Below, piece after piece: positions 1-7,233 of a DNA stretch of 24,563 bases; the stretch's first letter is position 1; every line of letters starts with the position of its first letter. Position numbers and translations under genes: made by a program. The stretch lies in contig CAJUEC010000038.1 of the NCBI GenBank assembly GCA_910585155.1, positions 1 through 24,563 on the forward strand, written 5' to 3'. The notes under the pieces are model-generated. The model saw nothing but the letters and a program-made list of their open reading frames with translations, searched no databases and had not been told where the DNA came from. The stretch comes from an uncultured Oscillospiraceae bacterium. Its GTDB lineage: Bacteria > Bacillota > Clostridia > Oscillospirales > Oscillospiraceae.

Positions 1-28
1 CTGTGTTATCTTATGGTTATCCGGGCCG

Positions 29-67
29 CTATCAAAAGGTGTACTTTTTGATAGTTTCTTTTTTTGC
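29..67 (+). terminator. Rho-independent terminator of an upstream plus-strand gene
   Basis: The stem CTATCAAAA (29-37) pairs with TTTTGATAG (46-54) and is followed by a T-rich run to 67. It would end a rightward transcript whose gene lies left of the window. It faces the leftward terminator at 84-114. Confidence 0.7.
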
Positions 68-83
68 CCGAGCCACAGACCTG

Positions 84-114
84 AAAAAGCCCGGCATCCT
101 GAGGATGCCGGGCT
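84..114 (-). terminator. Rho-independent terminator of the ABC exporter operon
   Basis: A perfect 12-bp stem (88-99 with 103-114) with a TGA loop is followed, on the minus strand, by five T residues (84-88). It lies about 20 bases past the permease stop codon. Confidence 0.85.
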
Positions 115-134
115 CTTCGTTTCCCCGCGCTTTG

Positions 135-3100
135 TTATTCCACGGTTTTCAGGCTCTCCACCATGTCCACCTTCTTCAGGCGGAAGTGGGCCGCCACGTT
201 CACCGCGATGGAGAACACCACCGTCAGCACCGCCGCCAGCACATAGGCGTAGGGGGGCGCGGCGCGGCCGAACATCACCATCTCCACCTCCACCGTCAGC
301 ACCATCCACGCGTGGAGGAACCGGCCCAGCACCAGCCCCAGCGCAATGCCAAACAGGGTGAGAAACATGTTCTCCCGGTAGACGTAGGCGGTGGTCTCCT
401 TGTCGTAGAAGCCCAGCACCTTCAAGGTGGCCAGCTCCCGGGTGCGCTCGGTGATGTTGATGTTGGTCAGGTTGTAGAGCACCACAAAGGCCAGGGCCGC
501 CGCCGCGGTGATGATGATGACCACGGCGTAATCGATGGCCTCCATGCTGTCGGTGAAGTTGTCCCGCAGGGTGGCGATGTAGGAATAGGACGCCACCCCG
601 TCCAGGGCCATCAGGTGGTTGGATACGGTGTCCGACTCCGCCTCTCCCGTGCCCTCCACGTAGCGCAGGAGCATGGCGTTGTGCTCCGCCGCCTCGCCAA
701 AAAGAGCCTGGTAGCACTCCGCAGACAGATAAATGTAGTGATACGCATAGTTTTCCGTGATGTCCGCCACACGGGCCTCCACCCGCCTGCCGTCATTGTT
801 CAGGGTGACGGTGTCCCCCACCGACACCTCCAGCAGCTCCGACAGCTTTTCGGTGACCACCACCCCGTCGCCGGACAGCGCCACCGGCTGGCCGTCGGTG
901 CGGTGGCCCAGCTGGATGAACTGCCGGAACCGCTCCTGGTCGTCCACCACAAACAGGTACGCGTCCTGGGCCAGGCCGCCGGTGGAGGCCTCCAGCATGG
1001 TTTGGTTGGTGAGCAGGTGGTCCTCCACCCAGGGGCTCCCGGCCAAGTAGTCATCCACCGCCTCCAGCTTGTCCTCCCCGGCCTTTTTGTCCAGGCCCAG
1101 AATGGCGTCGTAGAGGAACACGTGGTCAAACTGCTGGTTTAAAATGGAGAAGATGGATTCGTGGAGCCCGAAGCCGGTGACGATCAGGGCGGTGCACCCG
1201 CCGATGCCGATCACCGTCATCCAGAACCGCCGCTGATAGCGGAACAGGTTGCGCATGGTCACCTTCCAGGTGAAGGTGAGCCGCTTCCACAGGGGGCGGA
1301 CGTACTCCAGGAACACCCGCTTGCCCGCCTTGGGGGCCCGGGGGCGCATCAGGTTGGCCGGGGTGTCCATCAGGGTGGACAGGCAGGCCCACAGCGCCGC
1401 CCCGGTGGTGCAGGCCACCGCCGCCAGCACCGCCCCCACGTACAGCCCCGGCTGGGGCTTGAACTCCAAGGCGGGTATGGCGTACATGATGTTGAAGGCG
1501 TTGGCGATCACCGCCGGGATGAGGGTGCAGCCGATGAGCAGCCCCAGAATGCCGCCGATGAGGCTGGCGGAGAAGGCATAGGCGATGTACTTTTTGGAGA
1601 TGGCCAGCCGGGAGAAGCCCAGCGCCTTCAGCGAGCCGATCTGGGTGCGCTGCTCCTCCACCATCCGGGTCATGGTGGTCAGGCAGGTCAGCGCCGCCAC
1701 CAGAAAGAAGATCACGGGGCACACGCTGGCCAGATTGCTCACCCGGTCGGAGTCCTGGGAGTAGCCCACAATGCCCGCGTTGGTGAACCGGCTGAGCACG
1801 TACCACTCGCACTCCTCCACGTCGTCCAGCTCGGCCTGGGCGTCGTCCAGCTTTTTCTGGGCGTCGGCGATCTCCTCGTCCGCCTCCCGCCTGCCGTCCT
1901 CGTACTCCTTCAGGCCGTCGGCGTACTCCGCCTCGCCGTCGTTGAGCTCCACCAGGGCGTCGGCCAGCTCCTGCTCGCCCTCCCGGCGGGCCTTGGCCAG
2001 CTCCGCCACCCCGTCGTTGTACTCTGCCCAGCCGTCCCGGAGGTCAATCTCCCCCTGGTCCAGCTCGGCCTGGGCGTCATCCAGCTCCGCCAGGGCGTCG
2101 GCCAGCTCCACCTTGGCGTCATCCAGCTCCCGCTTGGCCTCGTCCAGCTCAGCCTGACCCCGGTCCACCTCCGCTTTGGCGTCGGCCAGCTCCCGCTCCG
2201 CCTGGTCCAGCTCGGCCTTGGCCTCGTCCAGCTCTTTTTTTGCCTCATTCAGCTCCGTCCTGCCCTGGTTCAGCTCCCACTGGGCCGCGTCCAGCTCCGC
2301 CGCCGCCGCGTCCAGCTGGGCCTTGGAGGCGTCCAGCACCGCCTTGCCCGCCTCCAGCTGAGCCTTGGCCGCCTCCAGCTGGGCCTGACCGGCCGCCGCT
2401 TCCTTCATCAGCTGCTCCACGGCAGCGGCATAGCCCGCCGGGTCCGTATCCTTCATCGGCTCCAGTGCCGCCAGCGCCGCCTCCAGCTGGGCCCTGCCCT
2501 CGGCCTCCTGCTGCTCCAGCAGGGCCTTGTTCTGCTCATACTCCTTCAGCCCGCTGTCATACTGGGCCTTTCCCCTGCGGTATTCCGCCTGGCCGCTGAG
2601 GTAGGACGCCTCGCCCCACTCCAGCTCGGCCAAGCCGTCCTCGTATTTGGCCAGACCGTCCTCATATTTGGCCTTGCCCTCCTCATACTCGGCCAGCCCA
2701 TCCTCATACTTGGCCCTGCCGTCCTCAAACTCCGCCAGACCGTCCTGGTACTCCGCCCAGCCGTCCTCGTATTTTTGCAGGCCGTCCTGATACTCCGCCA
2801 GACCGTCCTCATACTTCTGCCGGCCGTCGGCCAGATCGGCCTCACCCTGCCGCAGGTCGGCCAGGGCGTCGGCCAGCTCCCGCTGGGCGTCCGCCACCTC
2901 CCGCTCCAACGTTTCCTGGCCCTCGCGGTACTCCGCCCAGCCGTCATCCAGCTCCCGCCGCCCGTCCTGGAGCTCCTGCCAGGCGTCGGCCAGCTCCCGC
3001 TCCGCGTCCGCCTTGGCCTGCTCAAACTCCTTCCGGGCGTCGTCCAGCTCGTCCTGAGCCTCCCCGATGAGGGTGTCGTAGCGCAGCTGGGCCCGCTGGT

Positions 3101-3824
3101 CGGCCAGGGGCTCCAGGCTGTCCGCCAGGGCGTCCAGCCGGTCCTCATAGTCATCACCGTAGCTGTCCAGCGCCGCCAGACCCTCTCCGGTGAAGTAGGC
3201 GCAGGTGTAATGGTCAAAGGTGAAGTTCTCCCCCGGCACGTAGACAAAGGCGTCCACCGAGCCGCTGCCCAGAGCGGACGCGCCCCGGTCCAGGGACACA
3301 TACAGCGGGGAGTTCACCACCCCCACAATGGTATAGGAGGTGCGCTCCAGATCGTCCTCATGGTCCTCCGCCATGACCAGCTCCAGGGTGTCCCCCACCT
3401 GGAGGCCCAGCTTCACTAGCAGCAGGCTCTCCGTGACGCACTCGTCCCCGCGCTGGGGCAGACGGCCCTCCTCCACCTCCAGCAGGTTGAGCCGCTCCGG
3501 CATGGAGCGCACATTGACAATGCAGTCGATGGCGATGGCGTCCACATCCCGGCAGCCCTCCGCCGCCTCCACCCCCGCCGCCCCGGCCAGGGCGTCCACA
3601 TCCCCCTGGGTCAGCCCCAGGGTGGACAGCACATAGCCGTCCATGAGGCGGGTGCGGTCGTAGTACCTGTCCGCCGTGTACTGCATATCCGGCGCGGCGG
3701 TGCGCAGGCCGGACAGAAAGGCCACCGCCAGCGCCGCCAGCACCAGAATGGACAGATAGCGGCTGAAGGTATTTTTTACCTCCCGCAGCGCGTCGGTGGC
3801 GAGGCGGTTCTTCCGCGTTACCAT
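135..3824 (-). CDS. ABC transporter permease, FtsX/MacB type, with long coiled-coil insert
   Basis: Membrane subunit of an ABC exporter, 1229 aa. A first membrane helix lies at about residues 23-42, followed by a MacB-like outer region. From about residue 248 to 671 there is a highly charged Ala/Glu/Asp/Lys-rich coiled coil, with a reiterated YEDGLAEY-like heptad unit at about 331-398. Two FtsX-type membrane blocks follow, at about 695-830 and 1095-1229; each contains the typical phrase on a changing or fixed 'LKALGF' / 'LKVLGF' coupling segment. The ATG overlaps the ATPase stop codon by seven bases (ATGGTAA), and its ribosome binding site GGAGGAG lies inside the ATPase gene, so the two are translationally coupled. 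Such large coiled-coil permeases are common in Clostridia. The substrate is not evident; lipid, peptide or cell-wall functions are possible. No sensor kinase pair adjoins it. Confidence 0.9.
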   Translation of the reverse strand: MVTRKNRLATDALREVKNTFSRYLSILVLAALAVAFLSGLRTAAPDMQYTADRYYDRTRLMDGYVLSTLGLTQGDVDALAGAAGVEAAEGCRDVDAIAIDCIVNVRSMPERLNLLEVEEGRLPQRGDECVTESLLLVKLGLQVGDTLELVMAEDHEDDLERTSYTIVGVVNSPLYVSLDRGASALGSGSVDAFVYVPGENFTFDHYTCAYFTGEGLAALDSYGDDYEDRLDALADSLEPLADQRAQLRYDTLIGEAQDELDDARKEFEQAKADAERELADAWQELQDGRRELDDGWAEYREGQETLEREVADAQRELADALADLRQGEADLADGRQKYEDGLAEYQDGLQKYEDGWAEYQDGLAEFEDGRAKYEDGLAEYEEGKAKYEDGLAKYEDGLAELEWGEASYLSGQAEYRRGKAQYDSGLKEYEQNKALLEQQEAEGRAQLEAALAALEPMKDTDPAGYAAAVEQLMKEAAAGQAQLEAAKAQLEAGKAVLDASKAQLDAAAAELDAAQWELNQGRTELNEAKKELDEAKAELDQAERELADAKAEVDRGQAELDEAKRELDDAKVELADALAELDDAQAELDQGEIDLRDGWAEYNDGVAELAKARREGEQELADALVELNDGEAEYADGLKEYEDGRREADEEIADAQKKLDDAQAELDDVEECEWYVLSRFTNAGIVGYSQDSDRVSNLASVCPVIFFLVAALTCLTTMTRMVEEQRTQIGSLKALGFSRLAISKKYIAYAFSASLIGGILGLLIGCTLIPAVIANAFNIMYAIPALEFKPQPGLYVGAVLAAVACTTGAALWACLSTLMDTPANLMRPRAPKAGKRVFLEYVRPLWKRLTFTWKVTMRNLFRYQRRFWMTVIGIGGCTALIVTGFGLHESIFSILNQQFDHVFLYDAILGLDKKAGEDKLEAVDDYLAGSPWVEDHLLTNQTMLEASTGGLAQDAYLFVVDDQERFRQFIQLGHRTDGQPVALSGDGVVVTEKLSELLEVSVGDTVTLNNDGRRVEARVADITENYAYHYIYLSAECYQALFGEAAEHNAMLLRYVEGTGEAESDTVSNHLMALDGVASYSYIATLRDNFTDSMEAIDYAVVIIITAAAALAFVVLYNLTNINITERTRELATLKVLGFYDKETTAYVYRENMFLTLFGIALGLVLGRFLHAWMVLTVEVEMVMFGRAAPPYAYVLAAVLTVVFSIAVNVAAHFRLKKVDMVESLKTVE

Positions 3825-4519
3825 TCGATCTCCTCCACCGGGGTGGGCCGGTCATTGCGCTCCACGCTGGCCACCCGTCCGTTCCTGATGCGGATCACCT
3901 GGTCCGCCATGGGGGTGAGGGCGGCATTGTGGGTGATGACGATCACCGTCATGCCCTCCTGGCGGCAGGTGTCCTGGAGCAGCTTCAAAATGGCCTTGCC
4001 GGTGACATAGTCCAGCGCGCCGGTGGGCTCGTCGCACAGCAGCAGCTTGGGGTTCTTGGCCAGGGCCCGGGCGATGGCCACCCGCTGCTGCTCGCCGCCG
4101 GACAGCTGGGCGGGGAAATTGTCCAGCCGGTCCCCCAGCCCCACGTGCTCCAGCACCTCCCGGGCGTCCAGGGGGTCCCGGCAGATCTGGGCGGCCAGCT
4201 CCACGTTTTCCAGGGCGGTGAGGTTCTGCACCAGATTGTAAAACTGAAATACAAAGCCGATGTCATGCCGCCGGTAGGCGGTGAGCTGCTTGGCGCTGTA
4301 GCTGCTGACCCGGGCGCCGTCCACGGTGATGGTGCCGCCGGAGCAGGCGTCCATGCCGCCCAGCATGTTGAGCACGGTGGTCTTGCCCGCGCCGGAGGGG
4401 CCCACGATGATGGTAAACTCCCCCTTGTCCACGGTGAAGTCCACCCCGTCCACCGCCTTGATGGTAATCTCGCCCATCTGGTATTCTTTTTTTACGTTTT
4501 CAAAGGATATGTAGCTCAT
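3818..4519 (-). CDS. ABC transporter ATP-binding protein, LolD/MacB family
   Basis: The 233-aa ATPase that drives the adjacent permease. It has every expected motif: Walker A GPSGAGKTT (40-48), Q-loop Gln92, signature LSGGEQQR (139-146), Walker B LLLCDEP (159-165) and H-loop His197. The 'DEPTGALD' wording after Walker B is typical of the LolD/MacB/YknY branch, whose members act as mechanotransmitters rather than classical solute pumps. The start is ATG at 4519 with GGAGGGA seven or so bases upstream. It is first in a two-gene operon, and its last codons overlap the permease start. Confidence 0.95.
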   Translation of the reverse strand: MSYISFENVKKEYQMGEITIKAVDGVDFTVDKGEFTIIVGPSGAGKTTVLNMLGGMDACSGGTITVDGARVSSYSAKQLTAYRRHDIGFVFQFYNLVQNLTALENVELAAQICRDPLDAREVLEHVGLGDRLDNFPAQLSGGEQQRVAIARALAKNPKLLLCDEPTGALDYVTGKAILKLLQDTCRQEGMTVIVITHNAALTPMADQVIRIRNGRVASVERNDRPTPVEEIEW

Positions 4520-4532
4520 CGTGTCCCTCCAC

Positions 4533-4561
4533 CCGCGCCCGCCCCAGTCCGGCGGGCGCGG
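4533..4561 (-). other. GC-only 11-bp hairpin in the ABC operon leader
   Basis: CCGCGCCCGCC (4533-4543) is the exact inverse of GGCGGGCGCGG (4551-4561), with a 7-base loop. In the leftward mRNA it ends three bases before the ribosome binding site of the ATPase gene. There is no U-run, so it is not a simple terminator. It could affect translation or mRNA stability; this is inference. Confidence 0.5.
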
Positions 4562-4563
4562 CC

Positions 4564-4604
4564 AATCATTTCATGATTGTATCTTATACTGTTTCCCCGG
4601 TAAA
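4564..4604 (-). promoter_or_regulatory. Probable promoter of the ABC operon, with a small dyad at the start site
   Basis: Reading leftward, TTTACC (4599-4604), a 17-base spacer and TACAAT (4576-4581) make a reasonable sigma-A type promoter. The predicted start of transcription is near 4569. A 6-bp dyad AATCAT-TTC-ATGATT (4564-4578) covers that position and could be an operator. The -35 matches only four of six consensus bases. Confidence 0.5.
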
Positions 4605-4700
4605 CGCAACCGTCCCCACAGAAAATTCAAGGATTATTTAAAAGCTCTCTTCTATTTGGACACAAATGTGGAAAAAACGCTCCCGCCTGGGAAGTTGCGG

Positions 4701-4730
4701 TTGACTAACCGCCCCCCCGGGGGATAAAAT
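4701..4730 (+). promoter_or_regulatory. Promoter of the mntP riboswitch transcript
   Basis: TTGACT (4701-4706), an 18-base spacer and TAAAAT (4725-4730) form a strong sigma-A type promoter. Transcription would begin about 4737, a few bases before the first conserved riboswitch block. Confidence 0.7.
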
Positions 4731-4737
4731 ACGCCCA

Positions 4738-4917
4738 CTGATAGGGGAGTAGTCGGCGGCGAAAGCCGCGGCCCGGTCAACATACTGACGGCGTGCCGTC
4801 TGGCCGGGCATAAGACGTCCCCCGCCGCGCCGCGCGTCGGCTTTGCGGGGGAGGCGGCGCGGCCTGCGCCGGCGATGACGAGACCTGTCCGCTTGTATGC
4901 GGATGGTCTCTTTTTTT
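4738..4917 (+). ncRNA. yybP-ykoY (Mn2+-sensing) riboswitch with terminator platform
   Basis: The leader carries the conserved blocks of the yybP-ykoY class: GGGGAGTAG (4744-4752), GGTCAACATACT (around 4775-4786) and GACGAGACC (4877-4885), with GC-rich variable stems between them. This family binds manganese, and mntP is a known target. Immediately downstream, GAGACC..TCCGC (4880-4892) pairs with GCGGATGGTCTC (4899-4910), followed by seven Ts. The GAGACC of the aptamer's 3' edge is therefore also the left arm of the terminator. The natural reading is that Mn2+ binding holds this segment in the aptamer and lets transcription continue into mntP. Confidence 0.85.
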
Positions 4918-4962
4918 GTTCCTCCGCATACCTTCAAAATCAGAAGAAGGGATGATTGATCA

Positions 4963-5529
4963 ATGGGATTTGCTGAGCTGTTCATTCTGGCCGTGGGACT
5001 GGCCATGGACGCCTTTGCCGTGTCCATCTGCAAAGGGCTGTCTATCCGGGGGCTGCTGCCCCGGCACGCCCTCATCGTGGGGCTGTGGTTCGGGGCGTTT
5101 CAGGCGCTGATGCCTGTAGTGGGGTGGCTGCTGGGGGCCGCCTTTGCCGACATGATCGCCAGCCTGGACCACTGGATCGCCTTCGGGCTGCTCTGCCTCA
5201 TCGGCGGCAACATGATCCGGGAGGCCCTGGGCGGGGACGAGGAGGAGTGCGACCCCTCCCTGGCCCCCCTCACCATGCTTCTGCTGGCGGTGGCCACCTC
5301 CATCGACGCGCTGGCGGTGGGCATTACCTTTGCCTTCCTCCGGGTCAGCATCCTTCCCGCCGCCACCCTCATCGGGGTGTGCACCTTTGTCATCTCCGCC
5401 GCCGGGGTGAAGGTGGGTAACCTGTTCGGCGCCCGGTACAAGTCCAGGGCGGAGCTGCTGGGCGGGGTGGTGCTGGTGCTCATCGGGCTGAAAATCCTGC
5501 TGGAGCACCTGGAGCTGCTCCCGTTTTGA
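4963..5529 (+). CDS. mntP: Manganese efflux pump MntP
   Basis: A 188-aa, six-helix inner-membrane protein of the MntP (YebN, DUF204) family that exports Mn2+. It is made of two related halves, each with an acidic membrane motif: LAMDAFAVS with Asp16 and ATSIDALAVG with Asp115, the residues that correspond to essential aspartates in the E. coli protein. A short acidic loop (EALGGDEEEC) joins the halves. Length is typical. The start is ATG 4963 with AGAAGGG about 11 bases upstream. The gene stands alone behind a manganese riboswitch, which independently supports the function. Confidence 0.95.
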   Translation: MGFAELFILAVGLAMDAFAVSICKGLSIRGLLPRHALIVGLWFGAFQALMPVVGWLLGAAFADMIASLDHWIAFGLLCLIGGNMIREALGGDEEECDPSLAPLTMLLLAVATSIDALAVGITFAFLRVSILPAATLIGVCTFVISAAGVKVGNLFGARYKSRAELLGGVVLVLIGLKILLEHLELLPF

Positions 5530-5565
5530 GAAGCTGTACCAATAGCCGAAGCGTTCCAAAATCAA

Positions 5566-5607
5566 GCAGGCCGAGGGCCCCCGCTGACGCGGGGGCCCTC
5601 GGCCTGC
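5566..5607. terminator. Perfect 19-bp hairpin between convergent genes
   Basis: Bases 5566-5584 and 5589-5607 are exact inverse copies with a TGAC loop. The right side has no T-run, but the left side read leftward continues TTGATTTT. It probably terminates the 63-aa minus-strand gene and may also stop mntP transcripts. Confidence 0.7.
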
Positions 5608-5652
5608 CAATTCATCCGTCCAGACGGCCCGCTGGGGCTCTGCGTCCGGACG

Positions 5653-5844
5653 CTACAGCTCCGGGGAGTGGAACAGCTCCAGGTCCTGCCAGTCGTCCAG
5701 CTCGAACCCCTCCCTGGGCGGCGTGGACTGGGGCCCCGCCTGCTGCCGCCCCTTTACCAGGTCGGACAGGTCCTCATAGGGGGGCGGGCGGTACTGGGGG
5801 TTCCGCGCCACCGCCTCCGGGTCGTTGTGCCTTGTTCCCTTCAT
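5653..5844 (-). CDS. Small hypothetical protein, 63 aa
   Basis: A short, hydrophilic, Pro/Gln/Asp-rich protein with no membrane segment, cysteine or known motif visible. The N-terminus is basic (MKGTRHND) and the C-terminus acidic (DDWQDLELF). It is accepted as real because an excellent ribosome binding site, AAGGAGGAG, sits six bases before the ATG, and because it lies between a hairpin on each side. It follows the Asn-rich 44-aa gene on the same strand, separated by a terminator-like hairpin whose T-run abuts its ribosome binding site. A link to sporulation is possible from that neighbour only; function is unknown. Confidence 0.65.
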   Translation of the reverse strand: MKGTRHNDPEAVARNPQYRPPPYEDLSDLVKGRQQAGPQSTPPREGFELDDWQDLELFHSPEL

Positions 5845-5860
5845 GCGGTCTCCTCCTTAA

Positions 5861-5893
5861 AAAAAGCGGAGGGCGCAGTCAGCCGCCCTCCGC
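5861..5893 (-). terminator. Terminator or attenuator between the two small minus-strand genes
   Basis: GCGGAGGGCG (5866-5875) and CGCCCTCCGC (5884-5893) form a 10-bp stem, followed leftward by seven T residues (the As at 5859-5865). The T-run ends directly against the AAGGAGGAG of the 63-aa gene. It should stop most transcription from the 44-aa gene and leave readthrough for the next. Confidence 0.75.
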
Positions 5894-5904
5894 CTTCGCC
5901 GAAC

Positions 5905-6039
5905 TCAGTAGCCCCGGTTGTTGCTGCGGTTCTCGGGGTTGTTGGAGTTCTTCTTGTTCTCGGGGTTCTGCTGGTTCTTCTTGTTCTGGCCGTTGGGCTG
6001 ATTCTTGTTTTCGGGATTGTTGTTGTTGCGGTTTTCCAT
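5905..6039 (-). CDS. Asn-rich small protein, 44 aa, probable forespore protein
   Basis: A 44-aa protein in which 18 residues are Asn, with the motif NPEN at residues 8-11, 25-28 and 34-37 and Lys/Gln/Arg making up most of the rest. It has no hydrophobic core and is presumably disordered. The start ATG at 6039 has GAGGTGA six bases upstream. A sigma-G-like promoter lies at the right distance, and a strong terminator follows the stop codon. Small, hydrophilic, Asn/Gln/Lys-rich proteins driven by forespore promoters resemble minor small acid-soluble spore proteins, but this one cannot be assigned to a named family by eye. Confidence 0.7.
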   Translation of the reverse strand: MENRNNNNPENKNQPNGQNKKNQQNPENKKNSNNPENRSNNRGY

Positions 6040-6059
6040 GATTATCACCTCACGCAGCA

Positions 6060-6090
6060 CAGTATGCCACCCATATCCCCCGCTTATACA
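6060..6090 (-). promoter_or_regulatory. Candidate forespore (sigma-G type) promoter
   Basis: Reading leftward: TGTATA (6085-6090), 18 bases, CATACTG (6060-6066). This matches all positions of the Bacillus sigma-G -35 (GHATR) and six of seven of the -10 (CATWMTA). The start of transcription would be near 6053, giving a short leader that just includes the ribosome binding site. No good sigma-A promoter is seen here for the 44-aa gene. Confidence 0.5.
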
Positions 6091-6134
6091 CGCAAAAAAA
6101 TTTTCAAAAAACAGTACCCTTTTCCGACACCCTA

Positions 6135-6143
6135 TGTTATAAT
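6135..6143 (+). promoter_or_regulatory. Extended -10 promoter of nrdR
   Basis: TGT followed by TATAAT (6138-6143) is a perfect -10 hexamer with the extended TGN motif. There is no convincing -35 box, as is usual for extended -10 promoters. It lies about 90 bases before the nrdR start. Confidence 0.55.
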
Positions 6144-6230
6144 ATTGACAAACGCCGCAGCTCTCTGCGCGTCACACGAAGCGCACGCCGGTCCGCGCCT
6201 CGATTTCACTATGAAAGGATGGATGCCGCC

Positions 6231-6686
6231 GTGAAATGCCCGTACTGCGCCCACTTGGAGAGTAAAGTCGTCGATTCACGCCCCGCTGAGGAGGGCAGCA
6301 GCATCCGCCGCCGCCGGGAGTGCCTCGCCTGCCGCAAGCGGTTCACCACCTATGAGATCGTGGAAAGCCTGCCCCTGATGGTCATCAAGCGGGATGGCAG
6401 CCGCCAGGCCTTTGACAAAAACAAGCTGATGAACAGTATGCTCAAGGCCTGCGAAAAGCGCTCGGTCCCCATATCCACCCTGGAACAGCTGGCGGGGGAG
6501 ATTGAGCAGTCCCTGCAAAACGAGATGGAACGCGAGATTCCCAGCACCCAGATCGGCGAACTGGTGATGGAAAAGCTGAAGGATGTGGACGAGGTCTCCT
6601 ACGTGCGCTTCGCCTCCGTCTACCGCCAGTTCAAGGACATCAACACCTTCATGGCGGAATTGACCAAGCTGCTGGAGGAAAAATAA
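6231..6686 (+). CDS. nrdR: Transcriptional repressor NrdR
   Basis: Zinc and nucleotide-binding repressor of ribonucleotide reductase genes, 151 aa. The N-terminal zinc ribbon has Cys3/Cys6 and Cys31/Cys34 with the basic RRRREC stretch that binds DNA. An ATP-cone domain follows from about residue 49 (VIKRDGSRQAFDKNKL) to 139. The GTG at 6231 is chosen because it gives the family's standard MKCPYC start and a workable distance from AAAGGA (6214-6219). An in-frame ATG at 6219 touches that Shine-Dalgarno with no spacing and would add four unusual residues. No reductase gene is in the window. Confidence 0.95.
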   Translation: MKCPYCAHLESKVVDSRPAEEGSSIRRRRECLACRKRFTTYEIVESLPLMVIKRDGSRQAFDKNKLMNSMLKACEKRSVPISTLEQLAGEIEQSLQNEMEREIPSTQIGELVMEKLKDVDEVSYVRFASVYRQFKDINTFMAELTKLLEEK

Positions 6687-6691
6687 AACCA

Positions 6692-6715
6692 GGCCCGCCG
6701 GAGTTCCGGCGGGCC
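6692..6715 (+). terminator. Hairpin terminator after nrdR
   Basis: GGCCCGCCGG and its inverse flank an AGTT loop (6692-6715), followed by CTTTGCG. The U-run is poor, so termination may be incomplete. Confidence 0.6.
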
Positions 6716-6760
6716 CTTTGCGTCCTCTGCGGCAGAGGGTCAAACAAGGTCACAATTTGG

Positions 6761-6800
6761 CACTCTCCCCGGCAGATTGTGAACGGAGAGTGAATTTTTG
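6761..6800 (+). terminator. Second weak hairpin between nrdR and groES
   Basis: CACTCTCC (6761-6768) pairs with GGAGAGTG (6785-6792) and is followed by AATTTTTG. An overlapping dyad TCACAAT / ATTGTGA also exists here. It may back up the weak nrdR terminator. Confidence 0.4.
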
Positions 6801-6831
6801 ACGCGGGCCTCAATTTTTTTGAAATTGGGGG

Positions 6832-6860
6832 TTGATTTTTTCAGGCCGCCGGGGTATTAT
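6832..6860 (+). promoter_or_regulatory. Sigma-A promoter of groES-groEL
   Basis: TTGATT (6832-6837), a 17-base spacer and TATTAT (6855-6860). The start of transcription is expected about 6867, immediately upstream of the CIRCE operator. Confidence 0.8.
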
Positions 6861-6871
6861 CATATTCGTGA

Positions 6872-6898
6872 TTAGCACTCAAGTATTCTGAGTGCTAA
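6872..6898 (+). promoter_or_regulatory. CIRCE operator (HrcA binding site)
   Basis: TTAGCACTC, nine bases, GAGTGCTAA: an exact copy of the CIRCE consensus. HrcA bound here represses class I heat-shock genes. It lies just downstream of the predicted transcription start. The hrcA gene itself is not in the window. Confidence 0.97.
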
Positions 6899-6948
6899 AA
6901 CCGCAAAACATGCTGATACGTAAACTAACATATAAGGAGGAACCTATT

Positions 6949-7233
6949 ATGAATCTCAAACCCCTGTCTGACCGCGTGATCCTCAAGGCCCTGGAGGCCG
7001 AAGAGAAGACCAAGGGCGGCATTATCCTGACGTCCAACGCCAAGGAGAAGCCCGAAATGGCCGAGGTGGTGGCTGTGGGTCCCGGCGGCACGGTGGACGG
7101 CAAGGAGGTCGTCATGACTGTGAAGGTGGGCGACAAGGTGCTCACCAGCAAGTATTCCGGCACCGAGGTCAAGGTGGACGGCGAGGAGTATACCATCGTC
7201 CGTCAGAACGATATTCTCGCCATCGTGGAGTAA
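6949..7233 (+). CDS. groES: Co-chaperonin GroES
   Basis: The 94-aa 10-kDa chaperonin that caps GroEL. It shows the family's start (LKPLSDRVILKALEAEEKTKGGI), with the mobile loop around residues 16-32, the VGPG turn and the closing segment VKVGDKVLTSKYSGTEVKVDGEEYTI. The ATG has AAGGAGGA upstream at 6934-6941. Transcription is from the CIRCE promoter. The distance to groEL is 281 bases, unusually long, because a leftover second groES end and extra sequence lie between them. Confidence 0.97.
   Translation: MNLKPLSDRVILKALEAEEKTKGGIILTSNAKEKPEMAEVVAVGPGGTVDGKEVVMTVKVGDKVLTSKYSGTEVKVDGEEYTIVRQNDILAIVE

Noticed and set aside
1161..3419. 752-codon plus-strand open frame rich in Leu, Val, Gln and Gly
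   Set aside because: It lies entirely antisense to the ABC permease coiled coil. GC-rich repetitive coding DNA leaves the opposite strand open; there is no ribosome binding site and the composition is the mirror of the heptads.
6219..6230. ATG at 6219 as the start of nrdR
   Set aside because: The only Shine-Dalgarno (AAAGGA) overlaps this ATG. GTG 6231 gives the universal MKCPYC start.
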